Origin: Deltaproteobacteria bacterium | GTDB taxonomy: Bacteria > Desulfobacterota > DSM-4660 > Desulfatiglandales > HGW-15 | Assembly (NCBI GenBank): GCA_020342025.1 | Contig: CP070840.1 | Coordinates: 1,232,462-1,263,785 of the forward strand | Direction: 5' to 3' | Length of the DNA stretch: 31,324 nt | Shown here: piece by piece, positions 1 to 8,104 of the stretch | Position numbering within the stretch: position 1 is the stretch's first letter | Layout: every line of letters begins with the position of its first letter | Translations under genes and position numbers: made by a program | The notes under the pieces: generated by a model | Databases searched by the model: none | What the model saw: the letters and a program-made list of their open reading frames with translations, nothing else | What the model was told of the DNA's origin: nothing

Positions 1-817
1 CCTCATTCAGGTCAATGTCCCCATAGATAATGCCCTCTTCATCTGGGGCCAGGGGACCGGCCATGACGCGCCCTGAGCCCGCCTCAATAATACTGCTCCA
101 GGCCCCTCCAGGTTTGATGGTATCGATGCCAAGCTTTTTGTTGACGCTTTCATCAACCACGGACTGGCTGCAGACCACAAAGGTGTTATAAGCGATTGCG
201 TGATATCTTGAGCAGACCTCTGACAGTGAGATATCCGCAACGGCAAAGCCCACCCATGAGGCAATATGCACCTGCTCTCCCATGGCCGCCAGGGTGTAAC
301 CGGGCAGGGCCATGGTGTGCTCTCCGCAAATAAGACCCCCCATCCGCCCGATATCTGTTTCATAGACCCTGTGGGTGCTGCCGTCCCCCTCTCCCCAGAC
401 CAGCTTCTCAGCTCCAGTGGGCTTCAATTTGCGGTGTTTTCCATATAAGTTCCCCTCCCTGTCATAGAAGAGGAGGGTATTGTATATGCTCTTGTTATCC
501 CGCTCATTCACACCAATGACCACATGGCTGCCACATTTCTTTGCCATCTCACCGATCATGGCCGTACCTTCTCCTGGGACATCCACCGAATTGTGAAAAA
601 GTTCTGCGGAAAATTTCATCCCTTCTCGCATGTTCATGTACCAGGCCCAATAGGGACCACCCGGGATAAACACCTCGGGGAGCACGATGAGGTCCGCTCC
701 CTTTTCTCCTGCTATCTTGATCAATGAACAGGCCTTTTCGATGCTCGCGTCGCGGTCCAAAAACACGGGCGCGGCCTGAACTGCAGCCGCCTTAAATTTC
801 GGAAATAGGTCTCCCAT
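1..817 (-). CDS. Nitrilase-superfamily carbon-nitrogen hydrolase (C-terminus beyond window)
   Basis: I translated the minus strand from an ATG at 817 that has a GGAGGTA ribosome site just upstream; the frame stays open to the window edge (272 codons). The nitrilase catalytic triad is visible: Glu48 in LPEVF, Lys130 in KHRKLKP and Cys164 in GLICGEHT. The family hydrolyses nitriles or amides to acids and ammonia in the cytoplasm. The CGEH context after the nucleophile and the HIASW stretch further on resemble true nitrilases more than amidases, but the substrate cannot be read from this. It is the last visible gene of a minus-strand operon, 24 nt after the Ada-like gene. The C-terminus is missing. 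Confidence 0.88.
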   Translation of the reverse strand, partial: MGDLFPKFKAAAVQAAPVFLDRDASIEKACSLIKIAGEKGADLIVLPEVFIPGGPYWAWYMNMREGMKFSAELFHNSVDVPGEGTAMIGEMAKKCGSHVVIGVNERDNKSIYNTLLFYDREGNLYGKHRKLKPTGAEKLVWGEGDGSTHRVYETDIGRMGGLICGEHTMALPGYTLAAMGEQVHIASWVGFAVADISLSEVCSRYHAIAYNTFVVCSQSVVDESVNKKLGIDTIKPGGAWSSIIEAGSGRVMAGPLAPDEEGIIYGDIDLNE

Positions 818-841
818 AATTACCTCCAGTATAGTGGGGCC

Positions 842-1513
842 TTATCTTTCTTCAAGTTTCAGAAGAGCGACTTTTCTCTTCAGTCCACCCCCATAGCCTG
901 TCAGCGACCCGTCTGACCCGATCACCCGATGGCAAGGGACCACAATGGAGACAGGATTCGTTCCCACGGCACGACCCACAGCCCTGGCCGCCTTGGGCCG
1001 GCCTAAGGCCTTCGCGATTTGACCGTAGGAGCGGGTCTCTCCCCAAGGAATGCCGCACAGGAGATCCCACACCTGGCGTTGAAATGGGGTGCCTCGTAAG
1101 TCTAATGGTATTGTAAACTCACGGCGTTTCCCTGCGAAGTATGCATCCAGTTGACGGATCAATCTGAGGTTGTGGTTCGCCTCCTCGTTGAGCTCAATGC
1201 CCTCATGTTCCCATCGAGAAAGATAAGCCTCTGATCGGTCCTCAGTTTTGACGCAGACGACCCCCCTTTTGGAGCTACCCAGGACGTAGGTTCCCAGGGG
1301 ACTCTGATAGTGGGTTAGAAAGAAAGTCTCTGGCATTTTGTATTCCTCATTAGGTTTACATATCTTGCATGCCCTGTAACCGTTTGCTCTGGCTTCTTCT
1401 CTTGAGGGAAAATATATTTTATTCTCTGGCTTGGTGCGCCTTCCTGCGGGACAATCAGGTCGGCAGTAGATCTTTGTGGTGCGGCAACCACTGATGGGTG
1501 TTTTAGTAACCAT
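842..1513 (-). CDS. Ada-type Zn-binding domain fused to O6-methylguanine-DNA methyltransferase
   Basis: A 223-aa suicide DNA-repair protein that takes alkyl groups off DNA. Residues 10-54 are an Ada N-terminal metal-binding domain with four cysteines (Cys17, Cys21, Cys49, Cys52) in the C-x3-C ... C-x2-C pattern that in E. coli Ada binds zinc and accepts methyl from phosphotriesters. Residues 62-223 are a methyltransferase (Ogt) domain with the acceptor motif PCHRV (Cys194) and the conserved FQRQVW and SYGQIA segments. The AraC-type helix-turn-helix that lies between these domains in Ada is absent, so this protein probably repairs without being a transcription activator. It starts 10 nt after the RidA-fusion stop codon and no strong ribosome site is visible, which suggests translational coupling. 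The domain call is secure; the lack of a regulatory role is inferred. Confidence 0.9.
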   Translation of the reverse strand: MVTKTPISGCRTTKIYCRPDCPAGRRTKPENKIYFPSREEARANGYRACKICKPNEEYKMPETFFLTHYQSPLGTYVLGSSKRGVVCVKTEDRSEAYLSRWEHEGIELNEEANHNLRLIRQLDAYFAGKRREFTIPLDLRGTPFQRQVWDLLCGIPWGETRSYGQIAKALGRPKAARAVGRAVGTNPVSIVVPCHRVIGSDGSLTGYGGGLKRKVALLKLEER

Positions 1514-1523
1514 TTATTTCAGC

Positions 1524-2810
1524 CTATAGAACGGCGGTGACGTCTATCTCAAAGAGCGCCTCCGAGTTTGTCATACTGGTCAGTTGCATAAAGGTACTGA
1601 CCGGCGGGTTATCCACAAGGTGTGGCGCATGCTTCTCATAGTATTCCACCTCTGTCTTGCGCATCTTTGGGTAGTCCTCTAGGTGCTTCAGGAGCATGAA
1701 GGTCTTAACCACCTTGTCCATTGAACCCCCGGCTCCCTCCATGGCGGCCCTGACCTTATCAAGGGCTATATTTATCTGCTCTTCAATGACGCCCGTTTCT
1801 ATTTTACCGGTCTTGGGGTCGGACCCGTCAAGGCCAGACAGGAAGAGCAGGTGGCCTGCTGAAGCACTGCTTGAGACTTGTTTACTGCCTGGGGAGTACT
1901 TGGCTGTCCAATCGGGCTTCTCTTTATCAATAACGCCGAAGGCCTCCACCTCCACGAGAAACTCAGGAAGTGCCAGACTCGCGACATTGATGACGGTGGA
2001 GGCTGGTGGGTTCTTCGCTAAACCCGGGGCATGTTCCTTGAAAAAGGCCTGTTCCACCTCACGATACAGAGGGTAGTCCTTTATATCTTTGAGCAAAACG
2101 TAGGTCTTGACCAGGTTCTTCATGGAACTGCCGGTTTGTTCCATGCCCACTTTCATCTTTTCCAGACAGATTCGCGTCTGTTCTTTGAAGTCATCCGTCT
2201 CCACCTTCAAGGAGTCATGGTCCAGAGCTTCACAGCCTGAGACCATAACCAGGCCGCCTACCACCTGAGTTCGGGCAAATTTGGGATGTTCCTTGGGTAC
2301 ATGGGGATAGGCCAACTTCTTGCCGCCCCAGTATTCCGGATAATGTTTGACATTCCACTCTGGTGCATTCCGATCCGTGACGCCGATCACATCCACCTCT
2401 ATGAGGAATTCAGGCCTTGCCAGAGAGGCTGGAACCATGAAGGTGCTGGCCGGTGGATCTTCCACAAGATGGGGTGCATGCTCCATGTAATACTCCACTT
2501 CTGTCTTACGCATCTTTGGATAATCATCCCGACTTTTGATGAGCATAACGGTCTTGACGATATTTTCCATGGAGCTTCCTGTTTCTTCCATGGCCATCTT
2601 GACTTTGTGAAGCGCCATCTTCATCTGGTCTTCAAATGTGTCCGCCGTGGGTTTGCCGTCTATGGTATCCTGGCCAGTACAACCGGAAACGAAAATGAGG
2701 TTGCCCACCACCATACTCCTTGCAAATTTGGGGGATTCTTTGGGCACATGGGGATAGGCCAGCTTTTTCCCAACCCAGTACTCCGGGTAGTATTTCACTT
2801 CCCAGTTCAT
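1524..2810 (-). CDS. Tandem three-domain RidA/YjgF-family protein
   Basis: A 428-aa protein made of three consecutive RidA-like domains of about 140 residues (roughly 1-148, 149-300, 301-428). Domains 1 and 2 open with nearly the same words (YPEYW, GKKLAYPHVPKE, PKFAR). All three carry the VSG/LSG core strand, the TGSSM or AGGSM turn and a PPxST segment near the end. Ordinary RidA proteins are about 130 aa and work as homotrimers, so this chain could fold as a single-chain trimer (inference). At the position of the catalytic Arg of imine deaminases (Arg105 in E. coli RidA, in PARSC) all three domains have Ser (PPAST, PPAST, PPVST), so classic 2-aminoacrylate deamination is unlikely. AGGAG abuts the ATG with no spacer; a GTG four codons later has better spacing. 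First gene of the minus-strand operon. Confidence 0.9.
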   Translation of the reverse strand: MNWEVKYYPEYWVGKKLAYPHVPKESPKFARSMVVGNLIFVSGCTGQDTIDGKPTADTFEDQMKMALHKVKMAMEETGSSMENIVKTVMLIKSRDDYPKMRKTEVEYYMEHAPHLVEDPPASTFMVPASLARPEFLIEVDVIGVTDRNAPEWNVKHYPEYWGGKKLAYPHVPKEHPKFARTQVVGGLVMVSGCEALDHDSLKVETDDFKEQTRICLEKMKVGMEQTGSSMKNLVKTYVLLKDIKDYPLYREVEQAFFKEHAPGLAKNPPASTVINVASLALPEFLVEVEAFGVIDKEKPDWTAKYSPGSKQVSSSASAGHLLFLSGLDGSDPKTGKIETGVIEEQINIALDKVRAAMEGAGGSMDKVVKTFMLLKHLEDYPKMRKTEVEYYEKHAPHLVDNPPVSTFMQLTSMTNSEALFEIDVTAVL

Positions 2811-2991
2811 CTCCTAGCCGCTTTCATAGAAAACTATTTGCCGGTTGACACAACACTTCACACCTGCTTGCAAAAGCCAGTGTTACAATCGTTTGTTTGA
2901 GATATCTTTTCCAAAAGCCTTTACATGTCAACAAAAAAATGTTTAGAGGTGAGGAAAGAGAGAATGCACATAGGGGGGATCAGAGGATCAG
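2811..2991. promoter_or_regulatory. Divergent intergenic region between the RidA operon and lipB
   Basis: A 181-nt AT-rich gap separating two divergent transcription units, so it should contain at least two promoters. A TTGACA lies on the plus strand at 2845-2850 and another on the minus strand (TGTCAA at 2926-2931 as read on plus). Only the minus-strand one has a tolerable partner: a GATATC/AGATAT segment (2901-2907) 18-19 nt away. The -10 matches are poor, so the exact promoter positions are tentative. Confidence 0.35.
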
Positions 2992-3747
2992 GTGGCAATC
3001 ATCTCAAAGACAAATACACAAGACTGGTTTCGCCTAGATCTTGGGCTAATGGATTACAGCAAGGCCCGGGACCTGCAGCTCCAGCTTGTGGGCGCAAGAA
3101 CTGATCGAACTTTGGAAACAGATGCCATATTATTCCTGGAACATCTGCCCGTTTTCACCCTTGGCCGACGGGGAAATTTGGACAACCTAAAAGTCCCTAA
3201 ATCATTTCTGGAATCACAGGGCATTCCAATCATCCATGTGGAACGGGGTGGCGATATTACCTATCATGGCCCCGGACAGCTATTGGTTTATCCCATCGTG
3301 GATTTGAAAGCTTCAGGATGGAGAATTGTTGATTTTGTGGAAGCCCTTGAGGAGGTCATGATCTGCACACTGAGGGATTGGGGCATAAAGGCGGAACGAA
3401 ATCCCATAAACCGCGGGGCATGGATAGGCATGTCCAAAATTGGGAGTATAGGCATTGCCGTACGGCACGCTATAAGCTTCCATGGGCTCGCCCTGAATGT
3501 CAACACAGGCCTGAAGCCTTTTAGTTGGGTCCATCCATGCGGATTGAAGGGGGTCTGCGTTACATCCATGAAGGAGATACTCGGCAAGGAGATCCCCATG
3601 GATGATGTTCGTCGTGCCACAGCGACGCATATTCAGGAGATCTTCGGTGTCCAATTGACACCAAAGACCTTAGATGATATCCGGATCTTTTTTGGGTCTG
3701 AAGTCTCAGCCTTGGAAAGTAAAATATATGAACGTCAAGAGACATGA
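2992..3747 (+). CDS. lipB: Octanoyl-[acyl-carrier-protein]:protein octanoyltransferase LipB
   Basis: Transfers the octanoyl group from acyl carrier protein to lipoyl domains, the first step of lipoate assembly. The 251-aa product has the family signature RGGDITYHGPGQ (85-96), the catalytic Lys149 in the SKIGSIG segment and the catalytic Cys183 in HPCGL. The Lys-Cys spacing of 34 equals that of the Mycobacterium enzyme. The start is a GTG; AGAGGA sits a few bases upstream. The lipA reading frame overlaps the end of this gene, so the two are co-transcribed. No lipoylated target (glycine cleavage or 2-oxoacid dehydrogenase) is in the window. Assignment is secure. Confidence 0.95.
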   Translation: MAIISKTNTQDWFRLDLGLMDYSKARDLQLQLVGARTDRTLETDAILFLEHLPVFTLGRRGNLDNLKVPKSFLESQGIPIIHVERGGDITYHGPGQLLVYPIVDLKASGWRIVDFVEALEEVMICTLRDWGIKAERNPINRGAWIGMSKIGSIGIAVRHAISFHGLALNVNTGLKPFSWVHPCGLKGVCVTSMKEILGKEIPMDDVRRATATHIQEIFGVQLTPKTLDDIRIFFGSEVSALESKIYERQET

Positions 3748-4618
3748 GAGGCCACGTTCGCCCAAGCCCCCTTGGCTTAAGCGCCGAATTCCTTCTGGGG
3801 CAACTTACCAGCAGACCCAGAAGCTACTAAAGAAAAGTCGGCTCCACACCGTTTGCCAGGAAGCACTTTGCCCCAATCTGTGGGAATGTTTTTCCGACCA
3901 AACGGCTACTTTCCTGATACTTGGAGATCGCTGCACACGGGCCTGCCGGTTCTGTGCGGTGAGCCATGGCCAACCCGATGTACCCGATCCAGAAGAACCG
4001 GACAGAGTGGCCAGGGCAGCGCAGAGGATGGAATTGCGGCATGTGGTCGTCACCTCCGTTACCCGGGATGATCTTCCAGATGGTGGTGCAGGACACTTCG
4101 CAAAAACGATCAGGGCGATCCACGATAAAACCTCCAAGGCGAAGGTGGAGGTTCTGATACCCGATTTCCTGGGAAACCGCGATGCACTGGAGACCGTGAT
4201 CGACGCCCATCCGGACGTGGTGAACCATAATATGGAAACGGAATCGCGCCTTTACCCCTCTGTGCGGCCAGGGGCCGTTTATAGTAGGTCTATCGGACTG
4301 TTGAAGCGCGTCAAGGAACTTGATCCGTCGATTCCCACCAAGTCCGGGCTCATGCTCGGGCTTGGGGAGACCCCTGAAGGGATCCGCCAAACATTTAAAG
4401 ACCTACTGGGTGCGGGTTGCCGTATCCTTACACTGGGTCAATATCTCCAGCCCTCCAAAGACCACCTCCCTGTGTACCGTTTCATCCCTCCTGAAGAATT
4501 TGACATATGGCGGGTGACAGCTCTGCAAATGGGTTTTGCAGAGGTGGCCAGTGGCCCTTTCGTGCGTAGCTCTTACCATGCAAAGGAGCTCTTTCAGACC
4601 TTTTCAGGTAATTTCTAA
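3728..4618 (+). CDS. lipA: Lipoyl synthase LipA (radical SAM)
   Basis: Inserts two sulfur atoms into protein-bound octanoate. The radical-SAM cluster motif is CTRACRFC (C-x3-C-x2-C). The auxiliary cluster that donates sulfur is ligated by CQEALCPNLWEC (C-x4-C-x5-C) and by the conserved serine in the C-terminal RSSYHA, all present. I place the start at the ATG at 3728, giving 296 aa, the usual family length. An in-frame ATG at 3674 would lie deep inside lipB and add 18 residues with no family similarity. With 3728 the gene overlaps the end of lipB by 20 nt, a typical coupled pair. Confidence 0.94.
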   Translation: MNVKRHERPRSPKPPWLKRRIPSGATYQQTQKLLKKSRLHTVCQEALCPNLWECFSDQTATFLILGDRCTRACRFCAVSHGQPDVPDPEEPDRVARAAQRMELRHVVVTSVTRDDLPDGGAGHFAKTIRAIHDKTSKAKVEVLIPDFLGNRDALETVIDAHPDVVNHNMETESRLYPSVRPGAVYSRSIGLLKRVKELDPSIPTKSGLMLGLGETPEGIRQTFKDLLGAGCRILTLGQYLQPSKDHLPVYRFIPPEEFDIWRVTALQMGFAEVASGPFVRSSYHAKELFQTFSGNF

Positions 4619-4627
4619 AAAAAAGCT

Positions 4628-4656
4628 TTGACAGAGCCTTTGAAAGAGGATAGAAA
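4628..4656 (+). promoter_or_regulatory. Probable sigma70-type promoter for the IclR gene
   Basis: A perfect -35 hexamer TTGACA (4628-4633) is followed after 17 nt by TAGAAA (4651-4656), a 4-of-6 match to the -10 consensus. It sits in the 70-nt gap between lipA and the regulator, 32 nt before the regulator's ATG. Read from sequence only. Confidence 0.5.
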
Positions 4657-4688
4657 GCATTTCATAATACGATAACGGGTCTTGTGAT

Positions 4689-5504
4689 ATGAGACAACTA
4701 ATCCAAAAAGTCAACTCCATCGATAAGGCCCTGACCATCCTTTCCTGCTTTGTGCCTTACAACCAAGAGATGGGCACAGTGGAAATCGGCCAGAAGCTTG
4801 GCTTCCACAAGGCGACCGTCTCCCGAATCCTTCAAACCCTAACCAGACACGGTTTTTTGAGTCAGAATTCCCAGACAAAAAAGTTCATATTGGGACCCTC
4901 TGTAATGGATCTGGCACGGGCCGTGAATCAATCACTCAGGACGAATCTGGTTCCCATTGCAAAGCCATTCATCGATGACCTCAGGGACAAGATCAAAGAA
5001 ACGGTCATTTTAGAAGTCCTTACGGGTAAGACCACGTTCATGGCCTATATCGCTGAGGGGCCACAGCTGGTCCGGCTCGCCGGAAGCATCGGAGACAGAT
5101 TGCCGATCCACGCAGCCGCTGGGGCGAAAGCCATTCTTGCCTTTTCTGCACCGGAGATCGTGAAGAGCCTTCTCGGCGAGAAGCTTCAAGGTTTTACCAG
5201 GCACACCATCACAAATCCAATGACACTCAGCCGTCAATTGGAAGATATTAGAGAGTGGGGCGTCGCCTTTGATCGGGAGGAGATCGACGAAGGCACAAGC
5301 GCTCTCGGCGCACCCATATTCAATCACGAGCAGATACCCGTGGCAGCGGTGGTGGTCGCAGGGCCCTCACAGAGAGTCACCTGGAAAAGGGATTCAGAGA
5401 GGGTTTCTGCACTAAAGGAGACAGCCGCCAAGATTTCAGCGCAGTTGTATTATAAGAAAGCACGTCCAGGGGTGGGAGACCAAAGAAAGTCCGAGGCCGT
5501 GTGA
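4689..5504 (+). CDS. IclR-family transcriptional regulator
   Basis: A 271-aa DNA-binding protein. Residues about 8-65 form the winged helix-turn-helix typical of IclR (SIDKALTIL opening, the recognition segment KATVSRILQTL, then GFL). Residues about 85-255 are the effector-binding domain, including the GDRLPIHAAAGAKAILAF and REEIDEGTSALGAPIF stretches conserved in the family. IclR members often control aromatic-acid catabolism (PobR, PcaU, PcaR), which fits its place directly ahead of Liv transporter 1. The ligand is unknown. The ribosome site is weak; the ATG is chosen because the family homology starts right after it. Confidence 0.9.
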   Translation: MRQLIQKVNSIDKALTILSCFVPYNQEMGTVEIGQKLGFHKATVSRILQTLTRHGFLSQNSQTKKFILGPSVMDLARAVNQSLRTNLVPIAKPFIDDLRDKIKETVILEVLTGKTTFMAYIAEGPQLVRLAGSIGDRLPIHAAAGAKAILAFSAPEIVKSLLGEKLQGFTRHTITNPMTLSRQLEDIREWGVAFDREEIDEGTSALGAPIFNHEQIPVAAVVVAGPSQRVTWKRDSERVSALKETAAKISAQLYYKKARPGVGDQRKSEAV

Positions 5505-5570
5505 GTTGGCCGCCCAGGGTTCTTTTGATCTGAAAAGAGGCAGATAAAGGCTTTTAAGGGGTTAGGTGCT

Positions 5571-6296
5571 GTGTCCGATATTCTGGTGGCAAATCATTTA
5601 CAAAAGAGCTTTGGCAACCTCGTTGCCGTCAGTGAGCTATCTTTCGAGGTAAGAGAGGGGGAGATTCTCGGTATGATGGGGCCCAACGGCGCGGGGAAGA
5701 CTACCGTATTCAACCTCCTCACCGGAATTCTCAAACCAGATGCAGGCGCGATCACATTCAATGGGGAGGATATTACGCATGAATCCCCTTCCAAGCGATG
5801 TCAAAGGGGAATGGGGCGGACCTATCAAATTCCACGGCCCTTTGACAAGATGAGCGTCTTTGAGAATCTTCTGGTCGCTGCTGTTCACGGCGGGGGATTG
5901 AGGGAGAAGAGGGCTCGGGGACGGATTAAGGATATTTTGGATTTGATCGGGCTATTCCCGGTGAAAGACAGGCTATCAGGAGGACTGCCCCTACTCGACC
6001 GGAAGCGCCTGGAATTGGGAAGGGCCTTGGCCACCCAGCCAAGCCTCGTTCTACTGGACGAGGTGGCCGGCGGCTTGACCGAAGGGGAGACAGAGCAGGT
6101 CCTGAAGATTGTAAGGGAGATGCAGAAGAGGGGTGTTACCATCATATGGATTGAACATATTCTGGCCATGATGTCCGAAGGTGTGGATCGTCTGTTGGTG
6201 ATTTCTGAGGGCCGCTGGCTGAATTGCGGGAACCCCGAAGAAGTTATGAGCTCGGAGGAGGTCCTCGAGTGCTACATGGGAGTGGAGGAGGATTAG
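5571..6296 (+). CDS. Liv-type ABC transporter ATPase 1 (LivG-like)
   Basis: A 241-aa cytoplasmic ATPase that should power uptake with its partner ATPase. Walker A is GPNGAGKT (about 38-45) and Walker B is LVLLDE. The signature reads LSGGLPLLDRKRLE instead of LSGGQ, and the D-loop-side word is LDEVAGGL rather than LDEP. These deviations recur in LivG 2 below and so look like a subfamily trait, not damage. Starts with GTG at 5571 behind AAGGGGTTAGGT. First gene of the order livG-livF-livH-livM-binding protein. Although named after branched-chain amino acids, this family also imports aromatic acids, the likelier cargo here (inference from context). Confidence 0.93.
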   Translation: MSDILVANHLQKSFGNLVAVSELSFEVREGEILGMMGPNGAGKTTVFNLLTGILKPDAGAITFNGEDITHESPSKRCQRGMGRTYQIPRPFDKMSVFENLLVAAVHGGGLREKRARGRIKDILDLIGLFPVKDRLSGGLPLLDRKRLELGRALATQPSLVLLDEVAGGLTEGETEQVLKIVREMQKRGVTIIWIEHILAMMSEGVDRLLVISEGRWLNCGNPEEVMSSEEVLECYMGVEED

Positions 6297-7012
6297 TGGC
6301 GAACAATCTAGCCCTTAAGGTCTCAGAATTAGATGTCTTTTATAAAGACTTTCAGGCCCTGTGGAATGTTTCTCTAGAGGTTAAGCAGGGGGAGATTGTC
6401 TCTGTCATTGGCGCGAACGGGGCCGGCAAGTCCACCCTCCTAAACACCGTTTCAGGGCTCTTGACACCGACTCGAGGAACGGTCGAGTTCTTTGGGGAAA
6501 GGATTGACGGTCACCCCCCCCATAGGACAGTGCCCCGGGGAATCACCCTGGTCCCTGAAGGGCGACGCATATTTCCCCGTTTAACCGTGTACGAGAATCT
6601 CTTCATGGGGTCCTACACACCGAGGACACGGCCCAAAAGAGATGAGGCCATGAGCAAGCTCTATGAGCTGTTTCCCGTCCTCAAGGCACGTCGCAATCAG
6701 ATGGGAAATACACTGAGCGGTGGTGAACAGCAGATGCTGGCTCTTGGTCGGGCATTGATGTCCGATCCAAGACTTATTCTCTGCGACGAGATTTCCCTCG
6801 GTCTGGCACCGGTGGTCATAAAGAGCATCTACAAGAAACTGGACCAAATCAATCAAAACGGCATCACCATCGTGTTGGTGGAGCAGGACGTTAAACGAAG
6901 CCTAAAAGCGGCCCACCGGGCCTACATTATGTTGGAAGGGAAAATGGTCCTGGGCGGAGACCCCTCGTCTCTCTCCGAGGAAGAGGTGAAGAAAGCCTAT
7001 TTTGGAATCTAA
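6296..7012 (+). CDS. Liv-type ABC transporter ATPase 1 (LivF-like)
   Basis: A 238-aa ATPase with Walker A GANGAGKS, a canonical signature LSGGEQQM and Walker B LILCDE followed by SLGLAP, all typical of LivF. The start is the GTG at 6296, which shares its first base with the last base of the livG TAG stop and follows GGAGGAGGATTA, a strong ribosome site. A longer in-frame reading from 6224 would overlap livG by 73 nt and add unrelated residues, so I reject it. Pairs with the LivG-like ATPase above. Confidence 0.93.
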   Translation: MANNLALKVSELDVFYKDFQALWNVSLEVKQGEIVSVIGANGAGKSTLLNTVSGLLTPTRGTVEFFGERIDGHPPHRTVPRGITLVPEGRRIFPRLTVYENLFMGSYTPRTRPKRDEAMSKLYELFPVLKARRNQMGNTLSGGEQQMLALGRALMSDPRLILCDEISLGLAPVVIKSIYKKLDQINQNGITIVLVEQDVKRSLKAAHRAYIMLEGKMVLGGDPSSLSEEEVKKAYFGI

Positions 7013-7235
7013 ATGCATGGAGTAATGGAGTAACCGACTTGGCCATGGTAATCACCGGCCACGACGGTTGAACTGGAGCGATGGAGCATTGGGATCAAGC
7101 AAATCATTGGTCTAAAAGACTCCAATACCCCTTTGCTCCAATACTCCGCTACTCCGGATTGCTGTCCATTGCTGGGCGTTCACGCTAAGACTCATTGTTG
7201 CTAGCTGGTCATTATAGGTCCCCGTAGGAGTTTAT
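7013..7235. repeat. Intergenic spacer with imperfect inverted repeat
   Basis: A 223-nt gap splits the ATPase and permease genes. It contains an imperfect inverted repeat: GGAGTAATGGAGTAACCG at 7019-7036 faces the reverse complement of a CTCC-rich arm at 7134-7157 (TGCTCCAATACTCCGCTACTCC and onward). Between the arms are more GGAG and CTCC words able to pair. The look is that of a dispersed palindromic element inserted in the operon; copies elsewhere cannot be checked here. Confidence 0.5.
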
Positions 7236-8099
7236 ATGGAAGGTTTGGCGCAGCCTATCTTGAACGGTATTCTGCTCGGCGGTCTCTACGCGGTTATCGC
7301 CATTGGGATGTCCACCATTTTTGGGATTGTCAAGCTGGTGAACCTGGCCCATGGCGATCTGATGATCCTGAGTGGTTATCTGAGCCTGGTGCTGATCTCC
7401 TGGCTGGGTGTCAGCCCGATCGTGACCCTATTTCTGGTGGTGCCGGTCATGTTCTTTGTGGGCTTTTTTGTTCAGGGGTTTCTCCTGAACCGAGTTTTGG
7501 GCAAAGAAATGGAGCCCCCCCTGCTGGTCGCTTTCGGTTTGTCCATCATCGTGCAAAACTTTTTGCTTTTGGTCTTCACCCCTGATGCGCGCAGCCTGAT
7601 GACAGATCTGGCCGTGAAGACGATCCCGTTGGGTAGTACTATGAACATCCCGGTTCTCTATTTGGTGGATTTTCTGATAGGCGTTTTGGTGATTTTCGCC
7701 GTTTATCTCTTTTTCAGAAACACCTACTTGGGGAGGGCCATACGGGCAGCATCGGACGATGAGGTAGGCGCACGGATAATGGGGGTGAACACCAAACTAA
7801 TCTATGCCTATGCCATGGGCATCGCCATGATGACAGCTGCCGTGGCCGGCGTTCTTGTGGGGATGACATTCACCTTTTACCCCCATACCGGCCCCCAATA
7901 TCTGATCATTGCATTCGGCGTTGTCATTATTGGGGGTCTGGGAAGTATGAAGGGGTGCCTCGTGGGAGGTCTCATTCTCGCCCTGGCACAACTTTTAGGC
8001 GCCCACTTTACGGGTCCGGGCTACCAGCTGCTTTTCGGTTATGCGGTCTTGCTCATCGTACTGGGCATGAGACCCCAGGGTTTGTTCGGGAAGATCTAG
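7236..8099 (+). CDS. Liv-type ABC transporter permease 1 (LivH-like)
   Basis: A 287-aa inner-membrane permease with about eight hydrophobic segments. The family opening GILLGGLYAVIAIGMS, the cytoplasmic coupling region (RAIRAASDDEVGARIMGVNTKLIYAYA) and the GGLGSMKG loop identify LivH. GTAGGAG lies 5 nt before the ATG at 7236. The stop codon TAG overlaps the possible GTG start of the next permease, so the two are coupled. Confidence 0.93.
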   Translation: MEGLAQPILNGILLGGLYAVIAIGMSTIFGIVKLVNLAHGDLMILSGYLSLVLISWLGVSPIVTLFLVVPVMFFVGFFVQGFLLNRVLGKEMEPPLLVAFGLSIIVQNFLLLVFTPDARSLMTDLAVKTIPLGSTMNIPVLYLVDFLIGVLVIFAVYLFFRNTYLGRAIRAASDDEVGARIMGVNTKLIYAYAMGIAMMTAAVAGVLVGMTFTFYPHTGPQYLIIAFGVVIIGGLGSMKGCLVGGLILALAQLLGAHFTGPGYQLLFGYAVLLIVLGMRPQGLFGKI

Positions 8100-8104
8100 T
8101 GAAT

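Noticed and set aside
2885..2900. Shared 12-mer AAACAAACGATT upstream of the RidA fusion and at ~11294
   Set aside because: Many 12-mers are expected to recur by chance in 31 kb on both strands, and no symmetry or third clear copy supports an operator.
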